A DNA stretch of 25,893 nucleotides. Source: a virus. The notes under the pieces were generated by a model. That model was not told the DNA's origin and made no database searches. It saw only the letters and a program-made list of their open reading frames with translations. The stretch covers positions 1 through 25,893 of the IMG/VR virus record IMGVR_UViG_3300049927_000107. The stretch is one strand, 5' to 3'. Below are positions 19,963-25,459 of the stretch, piece after piece. How positions within the stretch are numbered: the first letter of the stretch is position 1; the number at the start of each line of letters is the position of its first letter. The position numbers were made by a program, and so were the translations under genes.

Positions 19963-19997
19963 TTTCCCTCTCAGTTACCGCGACGCGCCAACGCCGC
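19963..19997 (-). promoter_or_regulatory. UUGGCG-loop leader hairpin, copy D
   Basis: Minus strand GCGGCG-TTGGCG-CGTCGC (19980-19997), six pairs with one G-U, then 3 nt and AACTGAGAGGGAAA (19963-19976). It overlaps the stop codon of the 58-aa gene. A second small stem, CGCTA with TAGCG around TTCG (19995-20008), adjoins it. Confidence 0.8.
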
Positions 19998-20173
19998 TAT
20001 TCGTAGCGTATCAGAATAGCTGTGAATATTATTCCAAAGATCGCCAAAAGAGAGAATGATATTGCAAAGATTGAGAGTGCGCCCAGAGATTGGTTCAAAC
20101 CAGAATAGTTTAAGCTTAAAGCAATGCCGATGCCCTCGCTACATTTAACGTAGCAGACGCGCCTAAGAGCCAT
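19997..20173 (-). CDS. Small membrane protein (58 aa)
   Basis: ATG 20173 to TAG 19997-19999. A polar N-terminal part with two Cys (R-R-V-C-Y-V-K-C) is followed by a long hydrophobic helix: L-G-A-L-S-I-F-A-I-S-F-S-L-L-A-I-F-G, then I-I-F-T-A-I-L-I-R-Y-E. The ribosome binding site is poor, so a shorter form starting at TTG near residue 26 is possible. First gene after the operon promoter. Confidence 0.45.
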   Translation of the reverse strand: MALRRVCYVKCSEGIGIALSLNYSGLNQSLGALSIFAISFSLLAIFGIIFTAILIRYE

Positions 20174-20210
20174 GCAATATCAACGCTCTAACAACCCCCT
20201 TGACAGAGGT

Positions 20211-20216
20211 ATTATA
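20211..20216 (-). promoter_or_regulatory. Candidate -10 of the minus-strand operon
   Basis: TATAAT on the minus strand (attata at 20211-20216), about 38 nt upstream of the ATG at 20173. No good -35 is found at 16-18 bp. It is the best promoter candidate for the 13-gene leftward operon. Confidence 0.45.
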
Positions 20217-20305
20217 CATCAGGCCGTCTCGCGCGCGGCTCAACACCCCCTGAACCGACTCTCAAAGCTTGCAGAACAAGCGCAGCGCAGAGTATCCTGC
20301 ACCGC

Positions 20306-20827
20306 ATGCCAGCACTCGATAACCCGCGACATGAACGCTTTGCCCGCATGCTCTGGAAACACGGAGTAAAGGCAAAGGCTTATCTCAAAGCAGGGTACAC
20401 ACCAAAGACCCGCAGCGGTCTAGACGCCGCTGCATGCAGGCTGGCAAGACATAGCAAGGTCAAGGGTCGGATCAGGGAGCTAAAGCACCAAATGGCAGCC
20501 AGAAACAGGGTTACAGTCGATAGTTTGCTCCAAGACCTGGCAGACGACCGCGCGTTAGCGCGTGATCTGGGACAGCCCGGCGCGGCGATACAAGCGACGC
20601 AGTTGAGCGCAAAGCTCGTCGGCCTACTGGTTGATAGGAAAGAGAGCGGCGCACCGGGAGACTTTGCAGGCCTGCAGAGCGCAGACGAGGTGCTTGCTTT
20701 GGTGACAACTGAACTCGGCGCCGAGACTGCGGCGTTGCTCGCTAAAGCCTTGGGCAAGCAAGAGGATAGCGAGCCAGTTGAAGCGGTCGACGAGGTGACG
20801 CGCGACGCTGATAGCACGCTGCAGTAG
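20306..20827 (+). CDS. Phage terminase small subunit-like protein
   Basis: 173 aa. N-terminal HTH-like region typical of Terminase_2 / Nu1-type small subunits: N-P-R-H-E-R-F-A-R-M-L, then A-K-A-Y-L-K-A-G-Y-T-P-K, C-R-L-A-R-H-S-K-V-K-G-R-I-R-E-L. The central part T-V-D-S-L-L-Q-D-L-A-D-D-R-A-L-A and A-K-L-V-G-L-L-V-D-R-K-E-S-G match the class, then S-A-D-E-V-L-A-L-V-T-T-E-L-G. Small terminases recognise pac/cos DNA and load the large ATPase-nuclease. No large subunit or portal follows in the window, so it may be an isolated or displaced copy. Confidence 0.8.
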   Translation: MPALDNPRHERFARMLWKHGVKAKAYLKAGYTPKTRSGLDAAACRLARHSKVKGRIRELKHQMAARNRVTVDSLLQDLADDRALARDLGQPGAAIQATQLSAKLVGLLVDRKESGAPGDFAGLQSADEVLALVTTELGAETAALLAKALGKQEDSEPVEAVDEVTRDADSTLQ

Positions 20828-21142
20828 TCAACGCTGTATGGCCGTTAGTCAACGAGTGTATCGCTGTCCGGAGATACCGATACGCGCGCCACGGATGCTA
20901 GCAATATCAATGACTTAGCCGGCCATGAGCGGCGCTTGGCCGCGCCCCAAGGGGAGCCGTACTACCCGGGCGGGGGCCGTTAATGGGCCGCGTTCATATA
21001 AATATAGACCGGCCCTTGTCTCGAAGGGACCCTTATTTTTGCTACGAAAAATATTTCTGGGAATATTCCTTTGCCTGTCCAAAATTGTACAGTCTGGGCC
21101 GGGGGGTGTTATTTTCCTGGGGAAATTTTGGTGAAGGGACCC
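20828..21142. other. Non-coding stretch, about 315 bp
   Basis: No credible gene on either strand. GTATCG (20858-20863) pairs with CGATAC (20878-20883). A GC-rich block (20935-21000) is followed by AT-rich DNA at 21030-21075 and dyad site 7. The GGGACCC element recurs around 21027-21033 and 21137-21143. It may be the packaging site or promoter area near the terminase gene; this is not demonstrated. Confidence 0.4.
21076..21091. promoter_or_regulatory. TGTC-N8-GACA-type dyad, site 7
   Basis: TGTCCAAAATTGTACA, 14 of 16 to consensus, 52 bp before the small membrane-protein gene at 21143. Confidence 0.65.
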
Positions 21143-21289
21143 ATGATCATTCTCGATTATTTGATGTCACGGATATTGCCTGACCGTCCTTCGGACCTGG
21201 ACATTTGGATGGGTTCCTACGCCATTTTTCTTGGGATGTTCTGGGCAGTTGGGCTGTGCGTATATGTAGTGAGGCGGTTTTTGTTTTAG
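21143..21289 (+). CDS. Small membrane protein (48 aa)
   Basis: ATG 21143 behind GAAGGGA. M-I-I-L-D-Y-L-M-S-R-I-L-P-D, then D-I-W-M-G-S-Y-A-I-F-L-G-M-F-W-A-V-G-L, then Y-V-V-R-R-F-L-F. One central transmembrane helix. Single-gene unit between dyad sites 7 and 8. Confidence 0.5.
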   Translation: MIILDYLMSRILPDRPSDLDIWMGSYAIFLGMFWAVGLCVYVVRRFLF

Positions 21290-21326
21290 GGCGGCCCCCT
21301 ATTTTTGGAGGGACCGATTTTTCAAC

Positions 21327-21342
21327 TGTCCAAAACTAGACA
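21327..21342. promoter_or_regulatory. TGTC-N8-GACA-type dyad, site 8
   Basis: TGTCCAAAACTAGACA, 15 of 16 to consensus, with both outer half-sites intact. 67 bp before the start at 21409. Confidence 0.7.
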
Positions 21343-21408
21343 TTGCGATGAACCTTTCGGTTTCCCGGCGGACCTATTTCATGTAGTGTATCGGAATAGG
21401 AGGTTGGG

Positions 21409-21606
21409 ATGAAACATTTGGAAGTTAAAAGGTTCTCTGCGGTATCGCGGCGGTTTTCGCCCGACATGGAGTTGCGCTGGCTACCTACAGTTAATGGGAA
21501 GGTCATTGTCGGCGGTGCAATCCCTTTTTCTGGATTTGATACTCGCGCCCAGGCGGTGGCTGCGGCGGGCGTCGCTGCATCGCCGGCATGTGAGGAACTG
21601 TCATGA
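21409..21606 (+). CDS. Small hypothetical coupled to resolvase
   Basis: 65 aa, with AGGAGG upstream. K-H-L-E-V-K-R-F-S-A-V-S-R-R-F, then E-L-R-W-L-P-T-V and F-D-T-R-A-Q-A-V-A-A-A-G-V-A-A. Its stop overlaps the resolvase ATG (ATGA at 21603), so both are made together. It may be an accessory factor; no family recognised. Confidence 0.6.
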   Translation: MKHLEVKRFSAVSRRFSPDMELRWLPTVNGKVIVGGAIPFSGFDTRAQAVAAAGVAASPACEELS

Positions 21607-22310
21607 TTCATGCGGTTGGCTACATGCGGACAAGCTCCGCGACGAATGTTGGGGAGGGCAAGGACAGCGAGCCGCGCCAGCGGGCGGCGATTAGCGCATA
21701 TGCGGAGAAGGCCGGGTATGTCATCGCTGAGGACGACTGGTATTACGACGCGGCGGTGCGCGGCGCTGACAGCCTTGATGCGCGGGAGGGGTTTATTGCG
21801 ATGCTGGCGCGGATTGAGGCGAACGGCGTTCGGACGATTATTGTTGAGACGGCGAACCGCTTTGCGCGGGATCTGATGGTGCAGGAGATTGGGTTTAAAA
21901 TGTTGAGGAAGGCGGGGATCGCGTTGATCGCCGCCGACTCCCCGTCGACGTTCCTTGACGATGGGCCGACGTCGACGATGCTCCGTCAGATACTCGGCGT
22001 GGTTGCGGAGTTTGAGAAGGCGAGCATGGTTGCGAAGCTGAAGGGTGCGCGGGATCGGAAGCGCATGGTTACCGGGAAGAAGGTTTCCGGGCGGAAGAAT
22101 TATGCGGAGATGCGGCCTGCGGTGGTTGAGCGGGCGCGGTGGTTTGCGGTGCAAGCGCACCCGGAGCGAACGAAGGCGATGCCGCATCGGGCGCTTTCCT
22201 TGCGGGAGATATCGGCGGCACTTGCAAACGAGGGGCATCTGACGCCGAGCGGCAGGCCGTATGCGCCGATGGCGGTGCGGTCGATGCTGCGGACGCAGCA
22301 GCAGCCTTGA
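21603..22310 (+). CDS. Small serine recombinase / resolvase
   Basis: 235 aa. G-Y-M-R-T-S-S-A-T-N, with the first Ser of Y-M-R-T-S as the likely nucleophile; E-P-R-Q-R-A-A-I; then I-I-V-E-T-A-N-R-F-A-R-D, the conserved resolvase block; E-F-E-K-A-S-M-V-A-K-L-K. The C-terminal part (L-S-L-R-E-I-S-A-A-L-A-N-E-G-H) is the HTH, followed by G-R-P-Y-A-P-M-A-V. It lacks the zinc ribbon and coiled coil of the larger recombinase at 8308. It could be an invertase or resolvase of a mobile element. No flanking inverted repeats were recognised. Confidence 0.85.
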   Translation: MIHAVGYMRTSSATNVGEGKDSEPRQRAAISAYAEKAGYVIAEDDWYYDAAVRGADSLDAREGFIAMLARIEANGVRTIIVETANRFARDLMVQEIGFKMLRKAGIALIAADSPSTFLDDGPTSTMLRQILGVVAEFEKASMVAKLKGARDRKRMVTGKKVSGRKNYAEMRPAVVERARWFAVQAHPERTKAMPHRALSLREISAALANEGHLTPSGRPYAPMAVRSMLRTQQQP

Positions 22311-22312
22311 TG

Positions 22313-22328
22313 AAGGAATGACCAAGTG
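22313..22328 (+). promoter_or_regulatory. Repeated ribosome binding module, copy 1
   Basis: AAGGAATGACCAAGTG, the leader of the 32-aa gene. Shares GGAATGACCAARTG with copies 2 and 3. Confidence 0.6.
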
Positions 22329-22424
22329 ACCCACCCACTGATTCAGTTATTTCTGTGGAGCGTTTGCGTCTTTTATTTCTTTTGCGAAAACGCTTTTACA
22401 GGCGGCTTCCTGAGCTTGTTTTGA
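22326..22424 (+). CDS. Tiny hydrophobic protein (32 aa), GTG start
   Basis: GTG 22326 reads M-T-H-P-L-I-Q-L-F-L-W-S-V-C-V-F-Y-F-F-C, then E-N-A-F-T-G-G-F-L-S. One transmembrane segment. The start is supported by the shared GGAATGACCAA leader. Confidence 0.45.
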   Translation: MTHPLIQLFLWSVCVFYFFCENAFTGGFLSLF

Positions 22425-22434
22425 ACCCAATTTA

Positions 22435-22453
22435 GGGAGGGAATGACCAAATG
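22435..22453 (+). promoter_or_regulatory. Repeated ribosome binding module, copy 2
   Basis: GGGAGGGAATGACCAAATG, leader of the 51-aa gene, identical over 19 bp to copy 3. Confidence 0.65.
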
Positions 22454-22606
22454 AGCAAGCGCGACGAATCTATCACGAAGCACTCAAGGATAATCCGTCG
22501 AGCGCTGGGCGCCTTGCGAACAATTGATGGATGCCTTCCGTTTGGTGTTTTGACAATCCTTATCGAACAGGAACTGGCCGGTGCTGGGGAGGGAATGACC
22601 AAATGA
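22451..22606 (+). CDS. Small hypothetical protein (51 aa)
   Basis: M-S-K-R-D-E-S-I-T-K-H-S-R-I-I-R-R, then L-P-F-G-V-L-T-I-L-I-E-Q-E-L. Basic N-terminus and amphipathic end. Its last codons are the ribosome binding module of the next gene (G-E-G-M-T-K), and the two overlap by ATGA. Confidence 0.5.
   Translation: MSKRDESITKHSRIIRRALGALRTIDGCLPFGVLTILIEQELAGAGEGMTK
22587..22605 (+). promoter_or_regulatory. Repeated ribosome binding module, copy 3
   Basis: GGGAGGGAATGACCAAATG, identical to copy 2 over 19 bp, but here inside the coding end of the previous gene. It precedes the 58-aa gene. Confidence 0.65.
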
Positions 22607-22779
22607 TTGATCCATGGAGAAGCCCCGATCTCGTCGAACGTCTTGAAGAACGCGCCGCCTATTACGAGAATAGTGCGGATGCAAATCACGATACAGCAGC
22701 GCTATTGCGTGAAGCCAAACTCGAAATTGAGGCATTGCGAAACGTGACCGCGTGGAGACTAGGACCGCAACAGTCGTAG
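22603..22779 (+). CDS. Small helical hypothetical (58 aa)
   Basis: M-I-D-P-W-R-S-P-D-L-V-E-R-L-E-E-R-A, then D-T-A-A-L-L-R-E-A-K-L-E-I-E-A-L-R. The pattern 'dlve.L......A..L..eAa..ie.L' matches small coiled-coil phage proteins often described as Lar-like or structural. Unknown function. Confidence 0.6.
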   Translation: MIDPWRSPDLVERLEERAAYYENSADANHDTAALLREAKLEIEALRNVTAWRLGPQQS

Positions 22780-22786
22780 GCTGAGA

Positions 22787-23032
22787 ATGCCCTGCGTATG
22801 TGGATCATTGGAGCTGATGAAGAAGCAGAAGCTCTGCAGGGGCTGCTATAATGAGAAAATGCGGGCACGCCCGCCCGTCATCGCCACGCGGCTACATCGT
22901 TTGCGAATGCAGCCGCGTAACTGCCCATGTGGTTCGGTCTTTACCGAGATGCACATTCTTAGCGAGCGCAAGGTCGTCTGGTTGTGCCGGCGCTGCGCCG
23001 ATCCGCAAAAATCAAACATCAGGGAGAACTGA
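22787..23032 (+). CDS. Putative zinc-finger protein
   Basis: 81 aa from ATG 22787; an in-frame ATG at 22817 has a better GGAG site and would give 71 aa, losing the first C-V-C-G. Cysteine pairs: C-V-C-G, C-R-G-C, C-P-C-G and C-R-R-C, spaced as two zinc ribbons, with basic stretches (R-L-H-R-L-R) between. Nucleic-acid binding is likely. The stop lies 1 nt before the next ATG. Confidence 0.6.
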   Translation: MPCVCGSLELMKKQKLCRGCYNEKMRARPPVIATRLHRLRMQPRNCPCGSVFTEMHILSERKVVWLCRRCADPQKSNIREN

Positions 23033-23033
23033 C

Positions 23034-23318
23034 ATGGACGACAACGAGAGCCTTCGCAACATCGCCGCATCGCTGCGGCAGCTTGCCCGCGCAGGTTATG
23101 GGTTTCCTCCTGCGGTTCGGGTGAAGGTCGAGAGCCTTATCGAGATTGCGGCCCGGCTGGAGAAGATTGCCGATGCTCCTGCGCAAGGTGCCTTTTACGG
23201 GGCCGAGTGCCCGTCCTATCCTGATTGCGCGGGCGGTTGCGGGTTGGGATGCACCAAGGAAGTCGATCGGCGCCGCGCCGAGTCCAAAATTGAACAGACC
23301 ATATCTGTCCAAAATTAG
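23034..23318 (+). CDS. Small hypothetical with Cys-rich C-terminus
   Basis: 94 aa from ATG 23034 behind AGGGAGAA. The N-terminal half is a helical pair (L-R-N-I-A-A-S-L-R-Q-L-A-R, V-E-S-L-I-E-I-A-A-R-L-E-K). The C-terminal half reads C-P-S-Y-P-D-C-A-G-G-C-G-L-G-C-T, four cysteines in 15 residues, probably metal binding. The final codons (T-I-S-V-Q-N) and the TAG stop lie within dyad site 10. Confidence 0.6.
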   Translation: MDDNESLRNIAASLRQLARAGYGFPPAVRVKVESLIEIAARLEKIADAPAQGAFYGAECPSYPDCAGGCGLGCTKEVDRRRAESKIEQTISVQN

Positions 23319-23321
23319 ACA
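23281..23321. promoter_or_regulatory. Tandem TGTC-N8-GACA dyads, sites 9 and 10
   Basis: AGTCCAAAATTGAACA (23281-23296) and TGTCCAAAATTAGACA (23306-23321, exact consensus). Centres are 25 bp apart. They precede the outer-membrane gene by about 105 bp and overlap the end of the upstream gene, so the site sequence has been kept despite coding. Confidence 0.75.
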
Positions 23322-23426
23322 ATTGGCGTCCATTTTTGCCAAAGTGTGGCTTCTAGGAGACGCGCCTTCGAGCGCGTCTGGTCTATCCTCCGAATCATTC
23401 GAACCCAGTAACGGAGTTTTTAGATC

Positions 23427-24320
23427 ATGAAGAAGCACATATTCGCGGCCTGCATTGCCGCTCTTGGCGTCGCCCCGGCTGCTGCCGCAGACATGGCGTT
23501 CAAGGCGGCCCCGGCCGCCATCGCGCGGCCAATTTACGACTGGACCGGGCTCTATCTCGGTATCAACGGCGGCGGCGGTCAGAGCCATAACTGCTGGGAC
23601 CTGAATGGTGCCAACGTCCCGGTTTATGGCGGCCCTGTGCCCGGTGGTTCTGCCTTCATCGGTGTCAGCGGTGCGTTCAATCCGGCCCTGTCCGAGGGCT
23701 GCAACAACGGCACGGGCGCGGTTGCCGGCGGTCAGATCGGCTACCGGTACATGGTCAACAGTTTCGTGTTCGGCATCGAGGCACAGGGCGACTGGGCCAA
23801 TTTGAAGGGCAGTAACACGAGCAGCATCTTCAACAAGATCAATGCGGCCATCACGCCGGCCTCAATCAATCTGACCAACACCAGCAAGGTCGACGCGATC
23901 GGCATGTTCACCGGTCAGATCGGCTACTCGTTCGGGCCGTTGCTCTGGTACGTGAAAGGCGGCGCTGCGGTCACCAACAACCAGTATGACGGCGCTCTCT
24001 CTCTGAATGTCCCGGCAGGAGAAGAGAACCAAGCATTCGGCTTGACGGCGACTGACCATGCCTCGGCAGTTCGGTTCGGCGGCGTTGTCGGCACTGGTCT
24101 CGACTATATGTTCGCGCCGGGCTGGTCGGTCGGTGCGGAGTACAACCATCTCTTCATGGGAAGCCGTGAGGTCGGGCTTGCTTATACGGGCGCAGCCGGT
24201 ACCGGTGCTTGGTCTGGTCTGATCAACAGCCCGGCCGGCGTGCCGAGCCGTCATGAGACCATCAGCCAGGACATCGACATGGCTACCGTTCGGCTGAACT
24301 ATAACTTCGGCGCGCGCTAA
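23427..24320 (+). CDS. Omp25/RopB-like outer-membrane beta-barrel protein
   Basis: 297 aa. Signal peptide about 1-21 (K-K-H-I-F-A-A-C-I-A-A-L-G-V, cleaved after A-A-A). Mature part: I-Y-D-W-T-G-L-Y-L-G-I-N-G-G-G-G, the hallmark first strand; Q-I-G-Y-R-Y-M-V-N-S-F-V-F-G-I-E; later I-G-Y-S-F-G-P-L-L-W-Y-V-K-G-G; L-D-Y-M-F-A-P-G-W-S-V-G-A-E-Y-N-H; final A-T-V-R-L-N-Y-N-F. This is the porin-like Omp_b-brl family abundant in Bradyrhizobium. On a phage it would be a lysogenic-conversion (moron) gene altering the cell surface or receptor. It has its own dyad-controlled upstream region and terminator. Confidence 0.9.
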   Translation: MKKHIFAACIAALGVAPAAAADMAFKAAPAAIARPIYDWTGLYLGINGGGGQSHNCWDLNGANVPVYGGPVPGGSAFIGVSGAFNPALSEGCNNGTGAVAGGQIGYRYMVNSFVFGIEAQGDWANLKGSNTSSIFNKINAAITPASINLTNTSKVDAIGMFTGQIGYSFGPLLWYVKGGAAVTNNQYDGALSLNVPAGEENQAFGLTATDHASAVRFGGVVGTGLDYMFAPGWSVGAEYNHLFMGSREVGLAYTGAAGTGAWSGLINSPAGVPSRHETISQDIDMATVRLNYNFGAR

Positions 24321-24344
24321 GCATCCAAGGTTCTCCCAAGACTT

Positions 24345-24371
24345 GGCCACCCTTCGGGGTGGCCTTTTTTT
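24345..24371 (+). terminator. Intrinsic terminator of the outer-membrane gene
   Basis: GGCCACCC-TTCG-GGGTGGCC, eight perfect pairs with a UUCG tetraloop, followed by TTTTTTT. Textbook Rho-independent terminator 25 nt after the stop. Confidence 0.95.
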
Positions 24372-24372
24372 C

Positions 24373-24388
24373 TGTCCAAAATCGTTCA
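24373..24388. promoter_or_regulatory. TGTC-type half-dyad, site 11
   Basis: TGTCCAAAATCGTTCA; the left half is perfect, the right half degenerate. Directly after the terminator, 57 bp before a possible small gene at 24445. Confidence 0.4.
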
Positions 24389-24444
24389 TCTTGACGACGG
24401 CAAAAATTGAGCCCATGCTCATAATCGGATCAAGGGAAGAGCAC

Positions 24445-24558
24445 ATGCTCCGCGCCGCCACATATACGCAGAAATCAGCCCGACCGCTCTTGGGGTCGGA
24501 TAGTTTTTGCCTGCGCGCGATTAATATGCAGCCTGAAGGGCGCAGAATACCAAGTTAA
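24445..24558 (+). CDS. Possible small gene (37 aa)
   Basis: ATG 24445 behind AGGGAAGAG. M-L-R-A-A-T-Y-T-Q-K-S-A-R-P-L-L, then F-C-L-R-A-I-N-M-Q. Only the good ribosome binding site speaks for it. A stem (CCGACC 24480-24485 with GGTCGG 24494-24499, then ATAGTTTTT) lies within it. Confidence 0.25.
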   Translation: MLRAATYTQKSARPLLGSDSFCLRAINMQPEGRRIPS

Positions 24559-24728
24559 ACCGGCCAAGGGTACGCCCTCTGCCGGTAAAGGCAGAGAGAA
24601 ACTACCCGACAAAACCCCTCCCTGCCTGAATTTATCCTGCTGACATGCCTTGTGCATAAGCATGTCCGATGACTGTGTGGTCCACCCGGGCCGGTCTCCA
24701 GCTTCGATCATTTCGTTTTTCAATTTTT
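24559..24728. other. Non-coding lead-in to the tRNA array with two hairpins
   Basis: CTCTGCC-GGTAAA-GGCAGAG (24577-24596) and GACATGC/GCATGTC with an 11-nt loop (24642-24666). No gene or tRNA recognised; possible small RNA or processing elements. Confidence 0.4.
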
Positions 24729-24804
24729 GCTGCCTTAGCTCATCGGGTAGAGCGGCCCTTTCGTAAGGGGCAGGCGCGGTGTTCGAGCCACCGAGGCAGC
24801 TCCA
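24729..24804 (+). tRNA. tRNA-Thr (CGU)
   Basis: Acceptor GCTGCCT/AGGCAGC; D-arm GCTC/GAGC; anticodon arm GCCCT-TTCGTAA-GGGGC, anticodon CGT with normal U33; T-arm CGGTG-TTCGAGC-CACCG; discriminator T and encoded CCA. Reads ACG. Confidence 0.9.
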
Positions 24805-24845
24805 AAGGCCCTGTGTGGCCCCGAGCGTGGTCGGGGCAACTAATT

Positions 24846-24920
24846 GCCGGTTTAGTTCAGTGGTAGAACGCCGCACCTGTAATGCGGATGTCGCGGGTTT
24901 GATTCCTGCAACCGGCTCCA
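24846..24920 (+). tRNA. tRNA-Thr (UGU) with C33
   Basis: Acceptor GCCGGTT/AACCGGC; D-arm GTTC/GAAC; anticodon arm CCGCA-CCTGTAA-TGCGG, anticodon TGT with C at position 33 instead of U; T-arm GCGGG-TTTGATT-CCTGC, where C56 is replaced by T; encoded CCA. Reads ACA. Confidence 0.85.
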
Positions 24921-25064
24921 GATCGAGAGCCTGAAGGTAGTCTCGCAGAGATCGGGAAGATGCTGGTGTCGAATCCAGTCGGCCCTTCGGGGCTGTAGCT
25001 CAAGACAGAGCGTCCCGACGCATTCAGGGAAAGAACGAGGCGCCGGTCCGCGCCTACTCGTCAT
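24921..25064 (+). other. tRNA-like remnants or unassigned RNA
   Basis: 144 bp in the tRNA array without a complete cloverleaf. It contains a T-arm-like piece (CTGG-TGTCGAAT-CCAG near 24962-24977), a GCCC-TTCG-GGGC hairpin (near 24984-24995) and a D-arm-like TAGCTCAAGACAGAGCG (near 24999-25015). Possibly one or two decayed or very unusual tRNA genes. Confidence 0.35.
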
Positions 25065-25139
25065 GCTGCTTTAGGCCAGTGGTAGACCGCCTCTTTGGTA
25101 AAGAGGAAGTCCGGGGTTCGATCCCCCGAAGCAGCACCA
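25065..25139 (+). tRNA. tRNA-Thr (GGU)
   Basis: Acceptor GCTGCTT/AAGCAGC; D-arm GGCC/GACC with one mismatch; anticodon arm CCTCT-TTGGTAA-AGAGG, anticodon GGT; T-arm CGGGG-TTCGATC-CCCCG; discriminator A and encoded CCA. Third threonine tRNA in the array. Confidence 0.9.
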
Positions 25140-25140
25140 T

Positions 25141-25217
25141 GTGCGACTAGCCCAACTGGTAGAGGCGCCGGTTTCAGAAGCCGGAGGTTCGGAGTTCAAA
25201 TCTCCGGTCGCATACCA
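25141..25217 (+). tRNA. tRNA-Leu (CAG) with short variable region
   Basis: Acceptor GTGCGAC/GTCGCAT; anticodon arm CCGGT-TTCAGAA-GCCGG, anticodon CAG; only 5 nt (AGGTT) between anticodon and T stems; T-arm CGGAG-TTCAAAT-CTCCG; encoded CCA. Bacterial tRNA-Leu normally has a long variable arm, so identity by anticodon alone is uncertain. Confidence 0.8.
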
Positions 25218-25221
25218 ATTC

Positions 25222-25299
25222 GCCCGTGTGGCCAAAAGGCAAAGGCTACCTGCTCAAAACAGGTCGATGTGCGGGGTTCGAATCCTGCCACGGGCACCA
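25222..25299 (+). tRNA. tRNA-Leu (CAA) with short variable region
   Basis: Acceptor GCCCGTG/CACGGGC; anticodon arm ACCTG-CTCAAAA-CAGGT, anticodon CAA; variable region of 6 nt; T stem GCGGG/CCTGC around an 8-nt loop; discriminator A and encoded CCA. Again no long variable arm. Confidence 0.8.
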
Positions 25300-25300
25300 C

Positions 25301-25375
25301 GCGCCGTTAGCTCAGAGGAAGAGCGCCTGTTTTACACGCAGGATGTCGGGATTTCGAAATTCTCACGGCGTACCA
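25301..25375 (+). tRNA. tRNA-Val (UAC)
   Basis: Acceptor GCGCCGT/ACGGCGT; D-arm GCTC/GAGC; anticodon arm CCTGT-TTTACAC-GCAGG, anticodon TAC; T stem GGGAT/TTCTC with one mismatch around TTCGAAA; encoded CCA. Reads GTA. Confidence 0.85.
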
Positions 25376-25379
25376 ATTC

Positions 25380-25454
25380 GCGTCTTTAGCTCAGTGGTAG
25401 AGCGCCGCGTCGACATCGCGGTTGTCCGGCGTTCGATCCGCCGAAGACGCACCA
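25380..25454 (+). tRNA. tRNA-Val (GAC) with C33
   Basis: Acceptor GCGTCTT/AAGACGC; D-arm GCTC/GAGC; anticodon arm CCGCG-TCGACAT-CGCGG, anticodon GAC with C33; T-arm CGGCG-TTCGATC-CGCCG; encoded CCA. The rest of the molecule is canonical, which makes the C33 change stand out. Confidence 0.85.
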
Positions 25455-25459
25455 TTCAC

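Noticed and set aside
20200-20228. Plus-strand promoter from TTGACA at 20200
   Set aside because: No -10 at 16-18 bp spacing; the same stretch reads better as TATAAT on the minus strand.
21336-22334. 332-aa minus-strand frame opposite the resolvase
   Set aside because: Extremely Arg/Pro-rich mirror of a GC-rich resolvase gene.
24921-25064. Additional complete tRNA genes
   Set aside because: D-arm- and T-arm-like pieces exist but no acceptor stem closes them; listed only as remnants.
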